NCBI GenBank assembly: GCA_963832895.1 | Contig: CAWHVQ010000001.1 | Coordinates: 186,001-250,000 of the forward strand | Direction of reading: 5' to 3' | DNA: 64,000 nucleotides | Origin: JAMXLO01 sp963832895 | Lineage (GTDB): Bacteria > Pseudomonadota > Alphaproteobacteria > Acetobacterales > Acetobacteraceae | Shown here: in pieces, positions 1 through 8,100 of the stretch | Layout: each line of letters begins with the position of its first letter | Position numbering within the stretch: the first letter of the stretch is position 1 | Translations under genes and position numbers: made by a program | The notes under the pieces: model-generated | The model's database searches: none | Told to the model about the DNA's origin: nothing | Seen by the model: only the letters and a program-made list of their open reading frames with translations

Positions 1-569
1 TTACGGAAGATGTCGCCGGCCTTCGGCGCTGCGCCGTTCGGCAGGAACGCATGCGTGTTGTTCGTGCCGTTCTTGCGCAGCTTGGTCTCCAAACGCTTCC
101 ATGACCAGGCGACGATCGGATGCACCGGCCAGCCATCGTCGGCGAAGCGGATGGCCGGCTGGAGCAGTTCGTCGAGACCCTTGCGGCCATGCGCCTTCAG
201 CAGCGTCTCCCACGCGTTGATCGCCCCGGGCACGGTGACCGCGTGCGCGGAGGTGTTCTCCAGCGCGCTGATGCCGTGCTGCTCGTACCAGTCGATCGTG
301 GCGGCGGCCGGCGCGCGTCCGGAGCCATTCAGCGCGAAAACCTTGCCGGCGCCCGCAGGCGCATAGAGGCAGAAGCAGTCGCCGCCGATGCCGGTGGACT
401 GCGGCTCGATCACGCAAAGCACGGCGGTCGCGGCCACCGCGGCGTCCAGGGCGTTGCCGCCGGCGCGCAACACATCCAGGGCGGTCAGCGTGGCGGCCGG
501 CATCGAGGTGGCGGCCATGCCATGCGTCGCATACACGGGGCTGCGGCCGGGAAGGTGGTGATCGCGCAT
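1..569 (-). CDS. gamma-glutamyltransferase family protein (N-terminal part, runs off left edge)
   Basis: The gene starts with ATG at 569 and reads leftward out of the window, giving 189 codons with no stop. The protein carries the N-terminal signatures of the GGT/Ntn-hydrolase family: GGNALDAAVA near residue 38, EPQSTGIGGD near residue 55 and a VPGAINAWE segment. Members cleave gamma-glutamyl bonds (glutathione and related amides) or acylate similar substrates after autoproteolysis before a conserved Thr. That Thr would lie outside the window, so activity cannot be judged. No signal peptide is evident at this start (MRDHHLPGRS). A family subtype, such as a cephalosporin-acylase-like GGT, is equally possible. 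Its start faces csaA across an 84-bp divergent gap. Confidence 0.85.
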   Translation of the reverse strand, partial: MRDHHLPGRSPVYATHGMAATSMPAATLTALDVLRAGGNALDAAVAATAVLCVIEPQSTGIGGDCFCLYAPAGAGKVFALNGSGRAPAAATIDWYEQHGISALENTSAHAVTVPGAINAWETLLKAHGRKGLDELLQPAIRFADDGWPVHPIVAWSWKRLETKLRKNGTNNTHAFLPNGAAPKAGDIFR

Positions 570-579
570 TCTTCGCTTC

Positions 580-646
580 GCTCCAGTGGTCACGGATCGG
601 CAAGTCCGCCAGTATGACCCAGCGAGGTATCACTGACCACTGGAGC
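580..646. promoter_or_regulatory. perfect 13-bp inverted repeat in the divergent GGT/csaA gap
   Basis: GCTCCAGTGGTCA at 580-592 is exactly inverted as TGACCACTGGAGC at 634-646, with 41 bp between. Read toward each gene, both have the same leader TGACCACTGGAGC. For csaA, the GGAG inside the arm (642-645) is the likely Shine-Dalgarno sequence, 8 nt before the ATG at 654. For the GGT gene, the mirrored GGAG lies 11 nt before its ATG. The 41-bp core is the only space for two divergent promoters. The repeat could be a dimeric-regulator operator or a leader hairpin hiding the ribosome-binding site; the sequence alone does not decide. Confidence 0.6.
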
Positions 647-653
647 ACTGCCG

Positions 654-995
654 ATGGCCGAAACGATTGCCTACGGCGACTTCGAGCGAGTCGATATCCG
701 GGTCGGGACCATCACCGACGCGCAGCCGTTCCCTCAGGCGCGCAAGCCGGCCTACAAGCTGGTCATCGACTTCGGCGGTGAGATCGGGATGAAGCGCTCC
801 TCGGCGCAGCTCACCGTGCACTACCGGCCCGATCAGCTCATCGGCCGGCAGGTCTGCGCGGTGGTGAACTTCCCGCCGCGCCAGATTGGTCCGTTCATCA
901 GCGAGGTCCTGACATTGGGCATGCCAGACGAGGATGGCACGGTCGTGCTGATCAAGCCTGACTTCAAGGTGCCGAACGGCGGTCGGCTGTTCTGA
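654..995 (+). CDS. csaA: CsaA-like tRNA-binding protein / export-related chaperone
   Basis: This is a complete 113-residue protein, the full length of the CsaA family. It is a single EMAP-II/OB-type tRNA-binding domain with the hallmark stretch RVDIRVGTI near the start and NFPPRQIGPFISEVL in the second half. CsaA is a dimeric cytoplasmic protein with tRNA-binding ability and reported chaperone activity on secretory precursors in Bacillus; its role in proteobacteria is less clear. The start follows a GGAG ribosome-binding site at 642-645. The stop overlaps the ATG of the next gene by one base (TGATG at 993-997), so translation is probably coupled to gpt. Confidence 0.9.
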   Translation: MAETIAYGDFERVDIRVGTITDAQPFPQARKPAYKLVIDFGGEIGMKRSSAQLTVHYRPDQLIGRQVCAVVNFPPRQIGPFISEVLTLGMPDEDGTVVLIKPDFKVPNGGRLF

Positions 996-1495
996 TGGCG
1001 ACGCACTACTACACCGTCTCGTGGGATCAGTTGCATCGCGATTCCCGTGCGCTGGCGTGGCGGCTGATGGAGAAGGGGCCGTTCGCCGGCATTGTGGCGA
1101 TCACCCGTGGCGGCCTGATCCCGGCGGCGATCATCGCCCGCGAGCTCGACGTGCGGCTGGTGGAGAGCGTCTCGATCGTGAGCTACGCCGCAGGTGGCGC
1201 TGGCTCGCTGATCGAGGAGGAGCACAGCGGTGTGCCGACGGTGATCAAGCCTCCTGCGGCGGCGGGCGACGGCACCGGCTATCTGATCGTCGATGACCTG
1301 GTAGACACTGGTGCCACGGCGCGCGTGGTGCGCGGGCTGCTGCCGCGGGCGCACTTCGCCGCGGTCTACGCCAAGCCGGCAGGACGCGATACGGTGGACA
1401 CGTTTGTCACCGAGGTGTCGCAGGACACCTGGATACTGTTCCCCTGGGACACCGAGCCGCAGTTTGTTGCGCCGATCGTCAAGCGCGGCGGCTGA
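995..1495 (+). CDS. gpt: xanthine(-guanine) phosphoribosyltransferase
   Basis: The 166-residue protein matches the XGPRT family in length. It has the type I phosphoribosyltransferase fold with the PRPP-binding loop LIVDDLVDTGATA at about residues 97-109 and the early ITRGGLIPA segment. The C-terminal FPWDTEPQ segment is typical of Gpt and forms part of the purine site. It would convert xanthine or guanine plus PRPP to XMP or GMP in purine salvage. It is translationally coupled to csaA through the TGATG overlap. It ends directly against the convergent cyclase gene with no intergenic base. Confidence 0.92.
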   Translation: MATHYYTVSWDQLHRDSRALAWRLMEKGPFAGIVAITRGGLIPAAIIARELDVRLVESVSIVSYAAGGAGSLIEEEHSGVPTVIKPPAAAGDGTGYLIVDDLVDTGATARVVRGLLPRAHFAAVYAKPAGRDTVDTFVTEVSQDTWILFPWDTEPQFVAPIVKRGG

Positions 1496-2185
1496 TCACT
1501 CGAACAACGCGACCGCGCGTATCGGGCTCGCGGTGCCGCCGCGGATCTTCAGCGGGAAGCCGATGAAGCGGAAGCGCCCGCGGCCCACCAATTTGTCGAG
1601 ATTGGCAAGGCATTCCATGTGCGTGATGCCGCGTTCGGCGCAGGCCATGTGGGCAAGGTAGTTCGGTTCGCCTTCAGGCGCCGGACTGATCGCCTCAACT
1701 CCGAACATGAGGATCTCGTGATCGGCCAGCCAGTGTACTGATTCAATCGCGAGGCCGGGAAAGTCGTGCAGATAGCCAGGCTTGCCGAGCAGACGATCGT
1801 TGGTCGCCATGTAGAGCAGGACGGTGTCGCGCGGACGAATCTGCTGGCCCGATTTGTCGAGCGCTGCCTCCATCTCTGGCACGGTGATCGCGTGCTTCAG
1901 TGGCACTCGCGAGAGGTCGAGGCAGATCGCAGAAGTGTAGAAGTTCTCCAGCGGCACTTCATCGATCGATCGTGCGCCGGGGCGCGGATCGAAATGCACC
2001 GGCGCGTCCACGTGCGTGCCGGCGTGGTCCGACAACGCGATCGACAACGCCTTCGAGGTGAACACCGTGTTGCCCGCGTATTTCTTCTCCGAGTGATCGC
2101 CCCACACCGAGACAATGACCGGCGGATGCGACGGGTGGGTCTGCGTGCGGTGAAACAGCTCGCGGCTGAGGTCGATGAGTTCCAT
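1496..2185 (-). CDS. cyclase family protein (kynurenine-formamidase-like metallohydrolase)
   Basis: The 229-residue protein has the diagnostic metal-binding motif HxGTHxDxPxHF (HAGTHVDAPVHF, residues 54-65) of the cyclase/KynB family. Members hydrolyse N-formyl or cyclic amides, often with Mn or Zn. The family is broad, so the substrate cannot be fixed; no kynurenine-pathway neighbours are present. It starts at ATG 2185, 66 bp from the divergent SMP-30 gene, so the two probably share a control region. Its stop abuts that of gpt, so the two genes converge without a spacer. Confidence 0.85.
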   Translation of the reverse strand: MELIDLSRELFHRTQTHPSHPPVIVSVWGDHSEKKYAGNTVFTSKALSIALSDHAGTHVDAPVHFDPRPGARSIDEVPLENFYTSAICLDLSRVPLKHAITVPEMEAALDKSGQQIRPRDTVLLYMATNDRLLGKPGYLHDFPGLAIESVHWLADHEILMFGVEAISPAPEGEPNYLAHMACAERGITHMECLANLDKLVGRGRFRFIGFPLKIRGGTASPIRAVALFE

Positions 2186-2251
2186 TGCAGTGCCCTTCGC
2201 GCCCGGACTGGACCAGTGCTACGCTTATGCCTCCTGCGGGAGGAAGCAACA

Positions 2252-3118
2252 ATGGCCGGATTGTCCGATATTCTTGAGACGACGCAACTGGAGAAGGTGG
2301 CGGGCGGTTTCGTTTTCACCGAGGGACCGCTGTGGCATCCCGACGGGTTCTTCTACTTTGTCGATATTCGCCAGAACCTGCTGTATCGCATGGTGGTGGG
2401 GCAGAAGGCGGAGGTGGTGCGCAAGACCATCGGCGGCAACGGCACGACGTTCGATCTGCAGGGACGCCTGGTCAACTGCGAAGGCGATGGCCGCATGGTG
2501 ACGCGGCTCGAGGCGAACGGCGCGGTTACGACATTGGCGGACCGGTTCGAGGGCAAGAAGCTGAACCGGCCGAACGACGTGATCTGTCATTCGAACGGTT
2601 CGCTGTATTTCACCGATCCTGCTTATCGCGTGCCGATGGCCGAGCGTGAGCTGGATGCCGCCGTGTATCGCATTGGGCCTGACGGGGCGATCAGCCTGGC
2701 GGTGCCGGTGGAGTATCCGAACGGTCTGGCGCTGTCGCCGGACGAGCGCACGCTGTACATCGCGAATACGCGCTGGTGCCAGTATATCCACGCGGTGGAG
2801 CTGGATGCGACGGGCAACATGGTGCGACGGCGGGTGTTCGCTGACATGTCGGCGGATGGCACCAACGGTGTGCCCGACGGCATGAAGGTGGACGCGGCCG
2901 GGCGGGTGTTCTGCACCGGCACCGGCGGTGTGTGGGTGTTCGCGCCGGACGGTTCGAAGATCGGCATCATCGAGATGCCGGAGGTTTGTGCGAACTGCGC
3001 GTTCGGCGGCCCGGACCTGCGCACCCTGTTCCTGACTGCCAGCACGTCCGTGTATACGCTGCGGGTGAAGACGCCGGGTATGGCGCATCCCTGGTACAAG
3101 ACGCGCAGCGGCCGGTAA
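2252..3118 (+). CDS. SMP-30/gluconolactonase family protein
   Basis: The 288-residue beta-propeller protein has the three metal-ligand contexts of the SMP-30/lactonase family: TEGPLW (Glu24), NRPNDV and PDGMKVD. Such enzymes hydrolyse sugar lactones or related esters and need a divalent metal. I chose the ATG at 2252 because GGGAGGAAG lies directly upstream and the family N-terminus fits; a longer frame upstream only overlaps the antisense cyclase gene. There is no signal peptide, so it is probably cytoplasmic. Together with the cyclase gene it suggests a small catabolic pair, but the substrate is unknown. Confidence 0.85.
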   Translation: MAGLSDILETTQLEKVAGGFVFTEGPLWHPDGFFYFVDIRQNLLYRMVVGQKAEVVRKTIGGNGTTFDLQGRLVNCEGDGRMVTRLEANGAVTTLADRFEGKKLNRPNDVICHSNGSLYFTDPAYRVPMAERELDAAVYRIGPDGAISLAVPVEYPNGLALSPDERTLYIANTRWCQYIHAVELDATGNMVRRRVFADMSADGTNGVPDGMKVDAAGRVFCTGTGGVWVFAPDGSKIGIIEMPEVCANCAFGGPDLRTLFLTASTSVYTLRVKTPGMAHPWYKTRSGR

Positions 3119-3122
3119 CGCC

Positions 3123-3221
3123 TGTCACCTGCGAGGAGTGCTGCGACGACGCAGGCTCGGTCAAAGTTTTGGCAAACAGTGTGACCGAGACTGCTTCCTC
3201 GCTATGCCCCTCGCAATGACC
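3123..3221. repeat. large imperfect palindrome of the CATTGCGAGG repeat class
   Basis: Arms of about 40 bp at 3123-3163 and 3182-3221 are imperfect inverted copies of one another, roughly three quarters identical by eye, around an 18-bp loop. The right arm ends CCCCTCGCAATGACC, the motif of dispersed alphaproteobacterial palindromes. It fills the gap between the convergent SMP-30 and transporter genes, so it may also act as a two-way terminator. Related shorter pieces lie at 10636-10668 and 55653-55685. Confidence 0.7.
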
Positions 3222-3226
3222 GTTTG

Positions 3227-4801
3227 CTACCCCTTGCTCACGTTCCAGAACACCGGCGCCGGTCCCTTGAGCGGATCGCTGATGCCGCGGCTCCACGCCG
3301 CGCGCGGCATGTAGCGGCCGAGCGGAATGAACGGCACTGATTCGAACGCCGCCAACTGAATCTCCCGCTCCAGCCGCGTCTGCTCCGCCGGGTCGTCGCT
3401 GTCCAGCCAGGCGTTGTACGCCGTCTCGATACGCGGAATGTCTGGCCAACCGATCCACGCGTCCTTGCCATTGCCCCGCAACAACGATCCCAGCAGCGGA
3501 TCGCGATACTCCGGCACCGGTGTGACGCTGACGAACAGCGACCAACCGCCCTTGTCCAACGGCTGCCGGCTCGAGCGGCGTTGCAGCACGGTGCCCCAGT
3601 CCATCGCCTGGTCGTCGATCGTCATGCCTACGCGCGACAGCTCATCCGCCACAACCAGAGACGCCGAGTTGTAGAACGGCTGATCGGTGGTGTGCAGCAG
3701 CACCAGCCGCTCGCCATGATACCCCGCATCCTCCAGCATTGCCTTCACGTCGGCTGTGCTGCGACGTTTGGTCAGTGCCTCGATCCCCGCCATGTCCACT
3801 TCGGGTTTGCCGGTCGCGAGATAACCCATCGGCACGATGGTGCCCTCCGGATCGCCGCCCATGATCGCGTCCATCACCGCGCGCTGATCGATCGCCGCCA
3901 GGATCGCGCGCCGCAGCTTCACGTTGTTGGTCGGCGCGGTGACGTGGTTGGGGCGCAACTGGCTGATGAAGCCCCACTTGTCCAGCCGTCCGGTCACCAC
4001 GTTCGGTGCTCGCTGCAGCATCGGCAACAGGTCCGGCATCGGCATTTCCAGCCAGTCCACCTCGCCCGTCACCAGCGCATTCGCCGCGGTGGCTGGATCG
4101 GGAATCATTTTCCACTCCACCCGGTCCACCAGCACGCGATGCCCACCCGAGGTGAAGCTCGCCGGTTCGTCACGTGGCACATAGCGTTCGAACGGCACAA
4201 GCGCGGCATGACTGCCGATCACGTATTCGTCCTTGAGGAAACGGAACGGGCCGGAGCCGACGATCTCCGTCATCTGCTTGTAGGGATCGGTGCCGTTGGC
4301 GATCCGCTCCGGCACCATCACCGCCGCTGTCTGGAATTTTGACAGGAGCTTCGGCAGCGCCGGAAACTTCTTGTTCAGCCGCACCACGATGGTGCGATCA
4401 TCCGGCGCCTCCAGTGCGTCGAGCCGTGCCTGGAGCGTGGCACCGCCGGGATCGCGCTGCATCCAGCGCCGCAGTGACGCAGTGCAGTCGCGTGCCAGCA
4501 CCTTCGTCCCATCGTGGAACCACAGGTTCTCGCGCAGTGTCATAACCCAGCGCCTGCCGTCGTCCTCGATGACGTAGCCTGACAGCATCTGCGGCTTGGG
4601 GTTCATCTCCGCGTCGCGGCCGAACAGCACGTCGTAGATCATAAAGCCGACGTTGCGTGTGGTCATGGCACTCGTCCACACGGGATCGAGGCTTGCCAAG
4701 GGCGATTGCGGAATGAAGATCAGCGTCTTCGTCTCGCCGCCGATCGCCGGCCGCGCCAGCGTCGCCGCCGCCGCCCCCAGCATGAAGTCGCGTCGTTGCA
4801 T
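3227..4801 (-). CDS. ABC transporter substrate-binding protein, peptide/nickel family (SBP_bac_5), copy A
   Basis: The 524-residue protein belongs to the extracellular solute-binding family 5 (DppA/OppA/NikA type). The N-terminus MQRRDFMLGAAAATLARPA has a twin-arginine pair followed by a hydrophobic stretch, consistent with Tat export to the periplasm. Core segments such as GSGPFRFLKDEY and VDRVEWKMIPD are typical. It lies 3 bp after the stop of a clear paralogue (4805-6376). No permease or ATPase gene is near, so it must use components encoded elsewhere or act as a receptor. The ligand (peptide, opine, glutathione or other) cannot be read from the sequence. Confidence 0.88.
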   Translation of the reverse strand: MQRRDFMLGAAAATLARPAIGGETKTLIFIPQSPLASLDPVWTSAMTTRNVGFMIYDVLFGRDAEMNPKPQMLSGYVIEDDGRRWVMTLRENLWFHDGTKVLARDCTASLRRWMQRDPGGATLQARLDALEAPDDRTIVVRLNKKFPALPKLLSKFQTAAVMVPERIANGTDPYKQMTEIVGSGPFRFLKDEYVIGSHAALVPFERYVPRDEPASFTSGGHRVLVDRVEWKMIPDPATAANALVTGEVDWLEMPMPDLLPMLQRAPNVVTGRLDKWGFISQLRPNHVTAPTNNVKLRRAILAAIDQRAVMDAIMGGDPEGTIVPMGYLATGKPEVDMAGIEALTKRRSTADVKAMLEDAGYHGERLVLLHTTDQPFYNSASLVVADELSRVGMTIDDQAMDWGTVLQRRSSRQPLDKGGWSLFVSVTPVPEYRDPLLGSLLRGNGKDAWIGWPDIPRIETAYNAWLDSDDPAEQTRLEREIQLAAFESVPFIPLGRYMPRAAWSRGISDPLKGPAPVFWNVSKG

Positions 4802-4804
4802 GGT

Positions 4805-6376
4805 TCAGTCCTTGCTCACGTTCCAGAACACCACGGATGGTCCTTTCAGAATGCCGTGCACGTTGTCGCGCCAGGCGGCACTCTGCCGATAGCCGCCGAG
4901 GGGAATGAATGGCAGCGTTTCGAACGCCTGCAACTGGTATGCGCGTTCCAGCCGGGTCTGTTCCGTCGGATCTGTGGTGCCGAGCCAGTCGGTGTAGATC
5001 TGCTCGATCTTCGGATCCGTGGGCCAGCCGAACCACGCCTCCCTGCCATTGCCGCGGATGAAATTCGCGAGCAGCGGATCGCGATGATCAGGTGCTGCGA
5101 CGACGGACGGAAACAGCGACCAGCCACCCTTGTCGATCTGCTCGCGGCTGGTTCGGCGCGCCTGCACCGTGGCCCAGTCCATCGCCTGATCATCGACATT
5201 CATACCGGCGGCGGACAACGAATGCGCGATCACCGTCGCCGTGGGGTTGAAGAACCAGTGGTCGGTGGCATGCAGCAGGACGATGCGCTCGCCGTTGTAT
5301 CCGGCCTTGTCGAGCATCGCCTTCACCTGGTCGGGCGTATGCTTCGTGCGCACCAGGTCCATGCCGGCTTCATCGACCTCCGGCTTGCCGGTCCGCAGGA
5401 AACCCACACCGGTGAACATGTTCTCCGGATCGCCGCCCATCGACGCGGCCATCACCTCCTGCTGGTCGATCGCGGCAAGCATCGCGCGACGCACATCAGG
5501 ATTACTGGTCGGAGCCGCGATGTGGTTTGGACGCATGAAACAGATCTGGCCGAACGTATCCAGCACGCCGACTTTGACACCGGACGCCTTCCTCAACGTC
5601 GGCAGCAGGTCGGGCAGCGGAATTTCGACCCAGTCCACCTCGCCGGTTACCAGTGCGTTGACCGCGGTCTGGCCGTCGGGGATCATCTTCCACTCGACGC
5701 GATCGACCATCACCCGATGTCCGCCCGCCGTGTAGCTCGCCGGCTCATCGCGCGGCGCATAGCGATCGAACCTGGCGAACGCGGCGTGACTGCCCAGCAC
5801 GTGCTCGTCGGCGAGCCAACGGAACGGGCCGCTGCCGATCGCCTCGGGGATCTGCTTGAACGGATCTGTCTGCGCCAGGCGCTCCGGCATCATCACGGCC
5901 GGGATGATGAACTTCGACAGCAGCGTGCGCAGATGCGGGAAGGGCTTGTTCAGCCGCAGCACGATGGTGCGGTCGTCCGGCGCCTCCATCGCATCGAGCC
6001 GCTGCGACAGCGTCACGCCACCCTGATCGCGCACCATCCACCGCTTCAGCGAGGCGATGCAGTCGCGCGAAAGCACGGGCACGCCGTCGTGGAACCACAG
6101 GTTCTCGCGCAGCCGCAGCGTCCAGCGGCGACCGTCGTCCTCCATCAGGTCGCCTTCGAGCATCTGCGGTCTGGGGTTCATCGCCTCGTCGCGGCCGTAG
6201 AGCAGGTCGAACACCATGAATCCCATGTTTCGGGCGATCTGCGAGCTGGTCCAAACCGGATCGATGCTGTTCAGCGCGACCTGCGGCACAATGGACAGGG
6301 TTTGCGTCTTTGCAGCGATGGCGGGACGCGCCAGAGCGGCAGCCGCCGCCCCGAGCAAGAGGCTGCGTCGGTGCAT
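4805..6376 (-). CDS. ABC transporter substrate-binding protein, peptide/nickel family (SBP_bac_5), copy B
   Basis: This 523-residue protein is a close paralogue of the downstream copy A; stretches such as RDEPAS and NALVTGEVDW are shared in the same order along the whole length, so a tandem duplication is likely. The start at 6376 (MHRRSLLLGAAAAALARPA) follows an AAGGA ribosome-binding site and gives a twin-arginine-type signal. A longer in-frame reading to 6496 runs into the CobW-type gene and lacks a signal peptide. The gene is first of a two-gene unit with copy A. It presumably delivers a peptide-like ligand to an ABC importer encoded elsewhere. Confidence 0.88.
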   Translation of the reverse strand: MHRRSLLLGAAAAALARPAIAAKTQTLSIVPQVALNSIDPVWTSSQIARNMGFMVFDLLYGRDEAMNPRPQMLEGDLMEDDGRRWTLRLRENLWFHDGVPVLSRDCIASLKRWMVRDQGGVTLSQRLDAMEAPDDRTIVLRLNKPFPHLRTLLSKFIIPAVMMPERLAQTDPFKQIPEAIGSGPFRWLADEHVLGSHAAFARFDRYAPRDEPASYTAGGHRVMVDRVEWKMIPDGQTAVNALVTGEVDWVEIPLPDLLPTLRKASGVKVGVLDTFGQICFMRPNHIAAPTSNPDVRRAMLAAIDQQEVMAASMGGDPENMFTGVGFLRTGKPEVDEAGMDLVRTKHTPDQVKAMLDKAGYNGERIVLLHATDHWFFNPTATVIAHSLSAAGMNVDDQAMDWATVQARRTSREQIDKGGWSLFPSVVAAPDHRDPLLANFIRGNGREAWFGWPTDPKIEQIYTDWLGTTDPTEQTRLERAYQLQAFETLPFIPLGGYRQSAAWRDNVHGILKGPSVVFWNVSKD

Positions 6377-6407
6377 TCCTTGTGGTTCCTCCCGATGTGA
6401 CGGGAGC

Positions 6408-7403
6408 CTAGCGCAACGACGCAGTCTGCTCCATCTCTTCGCGGACCTCGCGCTCGATCGCGTCCAACAGGCGCAACGGGAAGTGCCGCGGCACACCCTC
6501 CACGATGAATACGATGCGCGTGGAGTGGTCGGCCGAAGGCCAACGATTGAGGAACTCCGGCGGCGAGACGACGTGCTGGACCCCGTGAATGACCGCGGGC
6601 TGCCCGGGCATCTCCTCGATGTTCACCAGCCCCTTCAGCCGCAGCAGCCGCGCGCCGCAGTGCTCCGTCAGCGCTTCGAGCAGCAGGGTCAGCGCCAGCG
6701 CCGGAACCGGACGCTCGCGCTGCAACGCGAAGCTTGTGATGCCACCGGTGTGCCGCGCGCTGGCGAACGGATTGCGCGCTGGCGGCTCGGGCAGGGTGGC
6801 GAAGCGCATCGCCACGCGGGTGCCGGTGAACAGCGTGGCGGTCGCGGCATCGCGCGCGCCGAGCAGGGCGGCACCGGTATTGAGCGCGGCAAGCCGTTCG
6901 AGCAGAGCGTCGGTTGGCTTGGCAACGTCGGTCTTGCTCAGCAGGAGCGTGTCTGCAAGCGCCGTCTGGCGACGGGCTTCCGGATGACGATCGAGCGTCG
7001 CCTCCCCGTGCAGCGCATCGATGAGCGTGACGATGCCGTCTATGGTGTGGTGCCGAGCGATGTCGAGATCGGTCATCAGTGCGTGCAGGATCGGCGCAGG
7101 ATCAGCGAGGCCTGATGTTTCGACCAGCACGCGATCATACGCGATGTCGCCCGCCTCGCGTCGGCGCTGGAGATCGAGCAGCGTGGCCACGAGGTCGCTG
7201 CGCACCGCGCAGCACAGGCAACCGGTAGTGAGCGCCAACAGGGTCTCGTCGCTGCTGGCGATCAGCTCGTGATCCAGGCCGATCTCGCCGAATTCGTTGA
7301 CGATGACCGCGGTGCGAGCGAATGCCGGATCGCGCAGTATGCGCCCGATCAGCGTGGTCTTGCCACTGCCGAGAAAGCCGGTGACGATGGCGACCGGGAT
7401 CAT
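6408..7403 (-). CDS. CobW/COG0523-family G3E GTPase (metallochaperone type)
   Basis: The 331-residue protein opens with the P-loop GFLGSGKTT (residues 9-17) and has the metal-binding GCLCC motif (residues 61-65) that defines COG0523 GTPases. An SKTD sequence takes the place of the usual NKxD guanine-recognition motif. A CobW C-terminal domain follows. Family members handle Zn, Co or Ni, as in YciC/ZigA, CobW and YeiR. No cobalamin genes or obvious Zur box are nearby, so the metal is undetermined. I chose the ATG at 7403 because it places the P-loop near the N-terminus. The divergent PPOX gene starts only 14 bp away. Confidence 0.88.
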   Translation of the reverse strand: MIPVAIVTGFLGSGKTTLIGRILRDPAFARTAVIVNEFGEIGLDHELIASSDETLLALTTGCLCCAVRSDLVATLLDLQRRREAGDIAYDRVLVETSGLADPAPILHALMTDLDIARHHTIDGIVTLIDALHGEATLDRHPEARRQTALADTLLLSKTDVAKPTDALLERLAALNTGAALLGARDAATATLFTGTRVAMRFATLPEPPARNPFASARHTGGITSFALQRERPVPALALTLLLEALTEHCGARLLRLKGLVNIEEMPGQPAVIHGVQHVVSPPEFLNRWPSADHSTRIVFIVEGVPRHFPLRLLDAIEREVREEMEQTASLR

Positions 7404-7417
7404 GGCGTGAGGCGACG

Positions 7418-8047
7418 ATGGACGGTGTGCATGACGAGGTCCTGCTGACGGACACGGCGGCGCTGCGCGAACTCTACGGCGAACCGCCGGAAGGCGCGAT
7501 TGCCAAGGAGATCGACTACGTGCATCCGCATTATCGCGCGATGATCGAGGCCTCGCCATTCATGGTGATGGCGACCAGCGGTCCCGACGGGCTCGATGTA
7601 TCACCACGCGGCGACCCGGCGGGGTTCGTCGTTGTGGAGGATGCGCGAACGCTGCTGATCCCTGACCGCCGCGGCAACAATCGCGCCGACAGCCTGAACA
7701 ACCTGATCGGCGATCCCCGCATCGCACTGCTGTTCCTGATCCCTGGTGTCGGCGAGACCTTGCGGGTGAATGGGCGGGCGGAGATTTCGGTCGACCCCGC
7801 CTTGCTGGAACGGTTCCCCGCGCAGGGCAAGCTGCCGCGCTCGGTGATCGTGGTGCGTGTCGAGCGGGTCTATTTCCAGTGTCCGAAGGCGCTGGTGCGG
7901 TCCGATCTGTGGAACCCGGCGAAACACGTGGAGCGTCGCAGTCTCCCCAGCACCGGCACCATCCTGGCCGACATCACGCGCGGCCGCGTCGGCGGCGCCG
8001 AGTACGACGCGGCCTATCCGGAACGCCTGAAAGCAACGATCTACTGA
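7418..8047 (+). CDS. pyridoxamine 5'-phosphate oxidase family flavoprotein
   Basis: The 209-residue protein has the split-barrel FMN-binding fold of the PPOX family. Segments MVMATSGPDGLDVSPRGD and LLIPDRRGNNRADSLNN match the MSMEG_1061-like subfamily, not true PdxH. Such proteins bind FMN or F420 and reduce varied small molecules; the substrate here is unknown. Start codons of this gene and the CobW-type GTPase are divergent and only 14 bp apart, so each promoter must lie inside the coding region of the other. The stop at 8047 is followed by a palindromic repeat. Confidence 0.8.
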   Translation: MDGVHDEVLLTDTAALRELYGEPPEGAIAKEIDYVHPHYRAMIEASPFMVMATSGPDGLDVSPRGDPAGFVVVEDARTLLIPDRRGNNRADSLNNLIGDPRIALLFLIPGVGETLRVNGRAEISVDPALLERFPAQGKLPRSVIVVRVERVYFQCPKALVRSDLWNPAKHVERRSLPSTGTILADITRGRVGGAEYDAAYPERLKATIY

Positions 8048-8059
8048 GCCAACCAACTT

Positions 8060-8098
8060 CCCCCTCCTCCCCTCGCGGGAGGGGTTGGGGGAGCGGGC
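8060..8098. repeat. dispersed palindrome, CCTCGCGGGAGGGG class (copy 1)
   Basis: A C-rich arm, the palindromic centre CCCCTCGCGGGAGGGG and a G-rich arm make a strong stem in the gap between the convergent PPOX and macro-domain genes. The same core appears at 31584-31615 and 43105-43132. It may serve as a shared terminator here. Confidence 0.75.
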
Positions 8099-8100
8099 CG

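Noticed and set aside
1..648. Alternative minus-strand frame (215 codons) at the left edge
   Set aside because: Its Arg-rich composition marks it as a shadow; the GGT-family frame from 569 has clear motifs.
4706..6400. Long plus-strand reading frame (564 codons) opposite the binding-protein genes
   Set aside because: It is an antisense shadow with Arg/His-rich composition and no recognisable domain; the minus strand encodes clear family-5 binding proteins.
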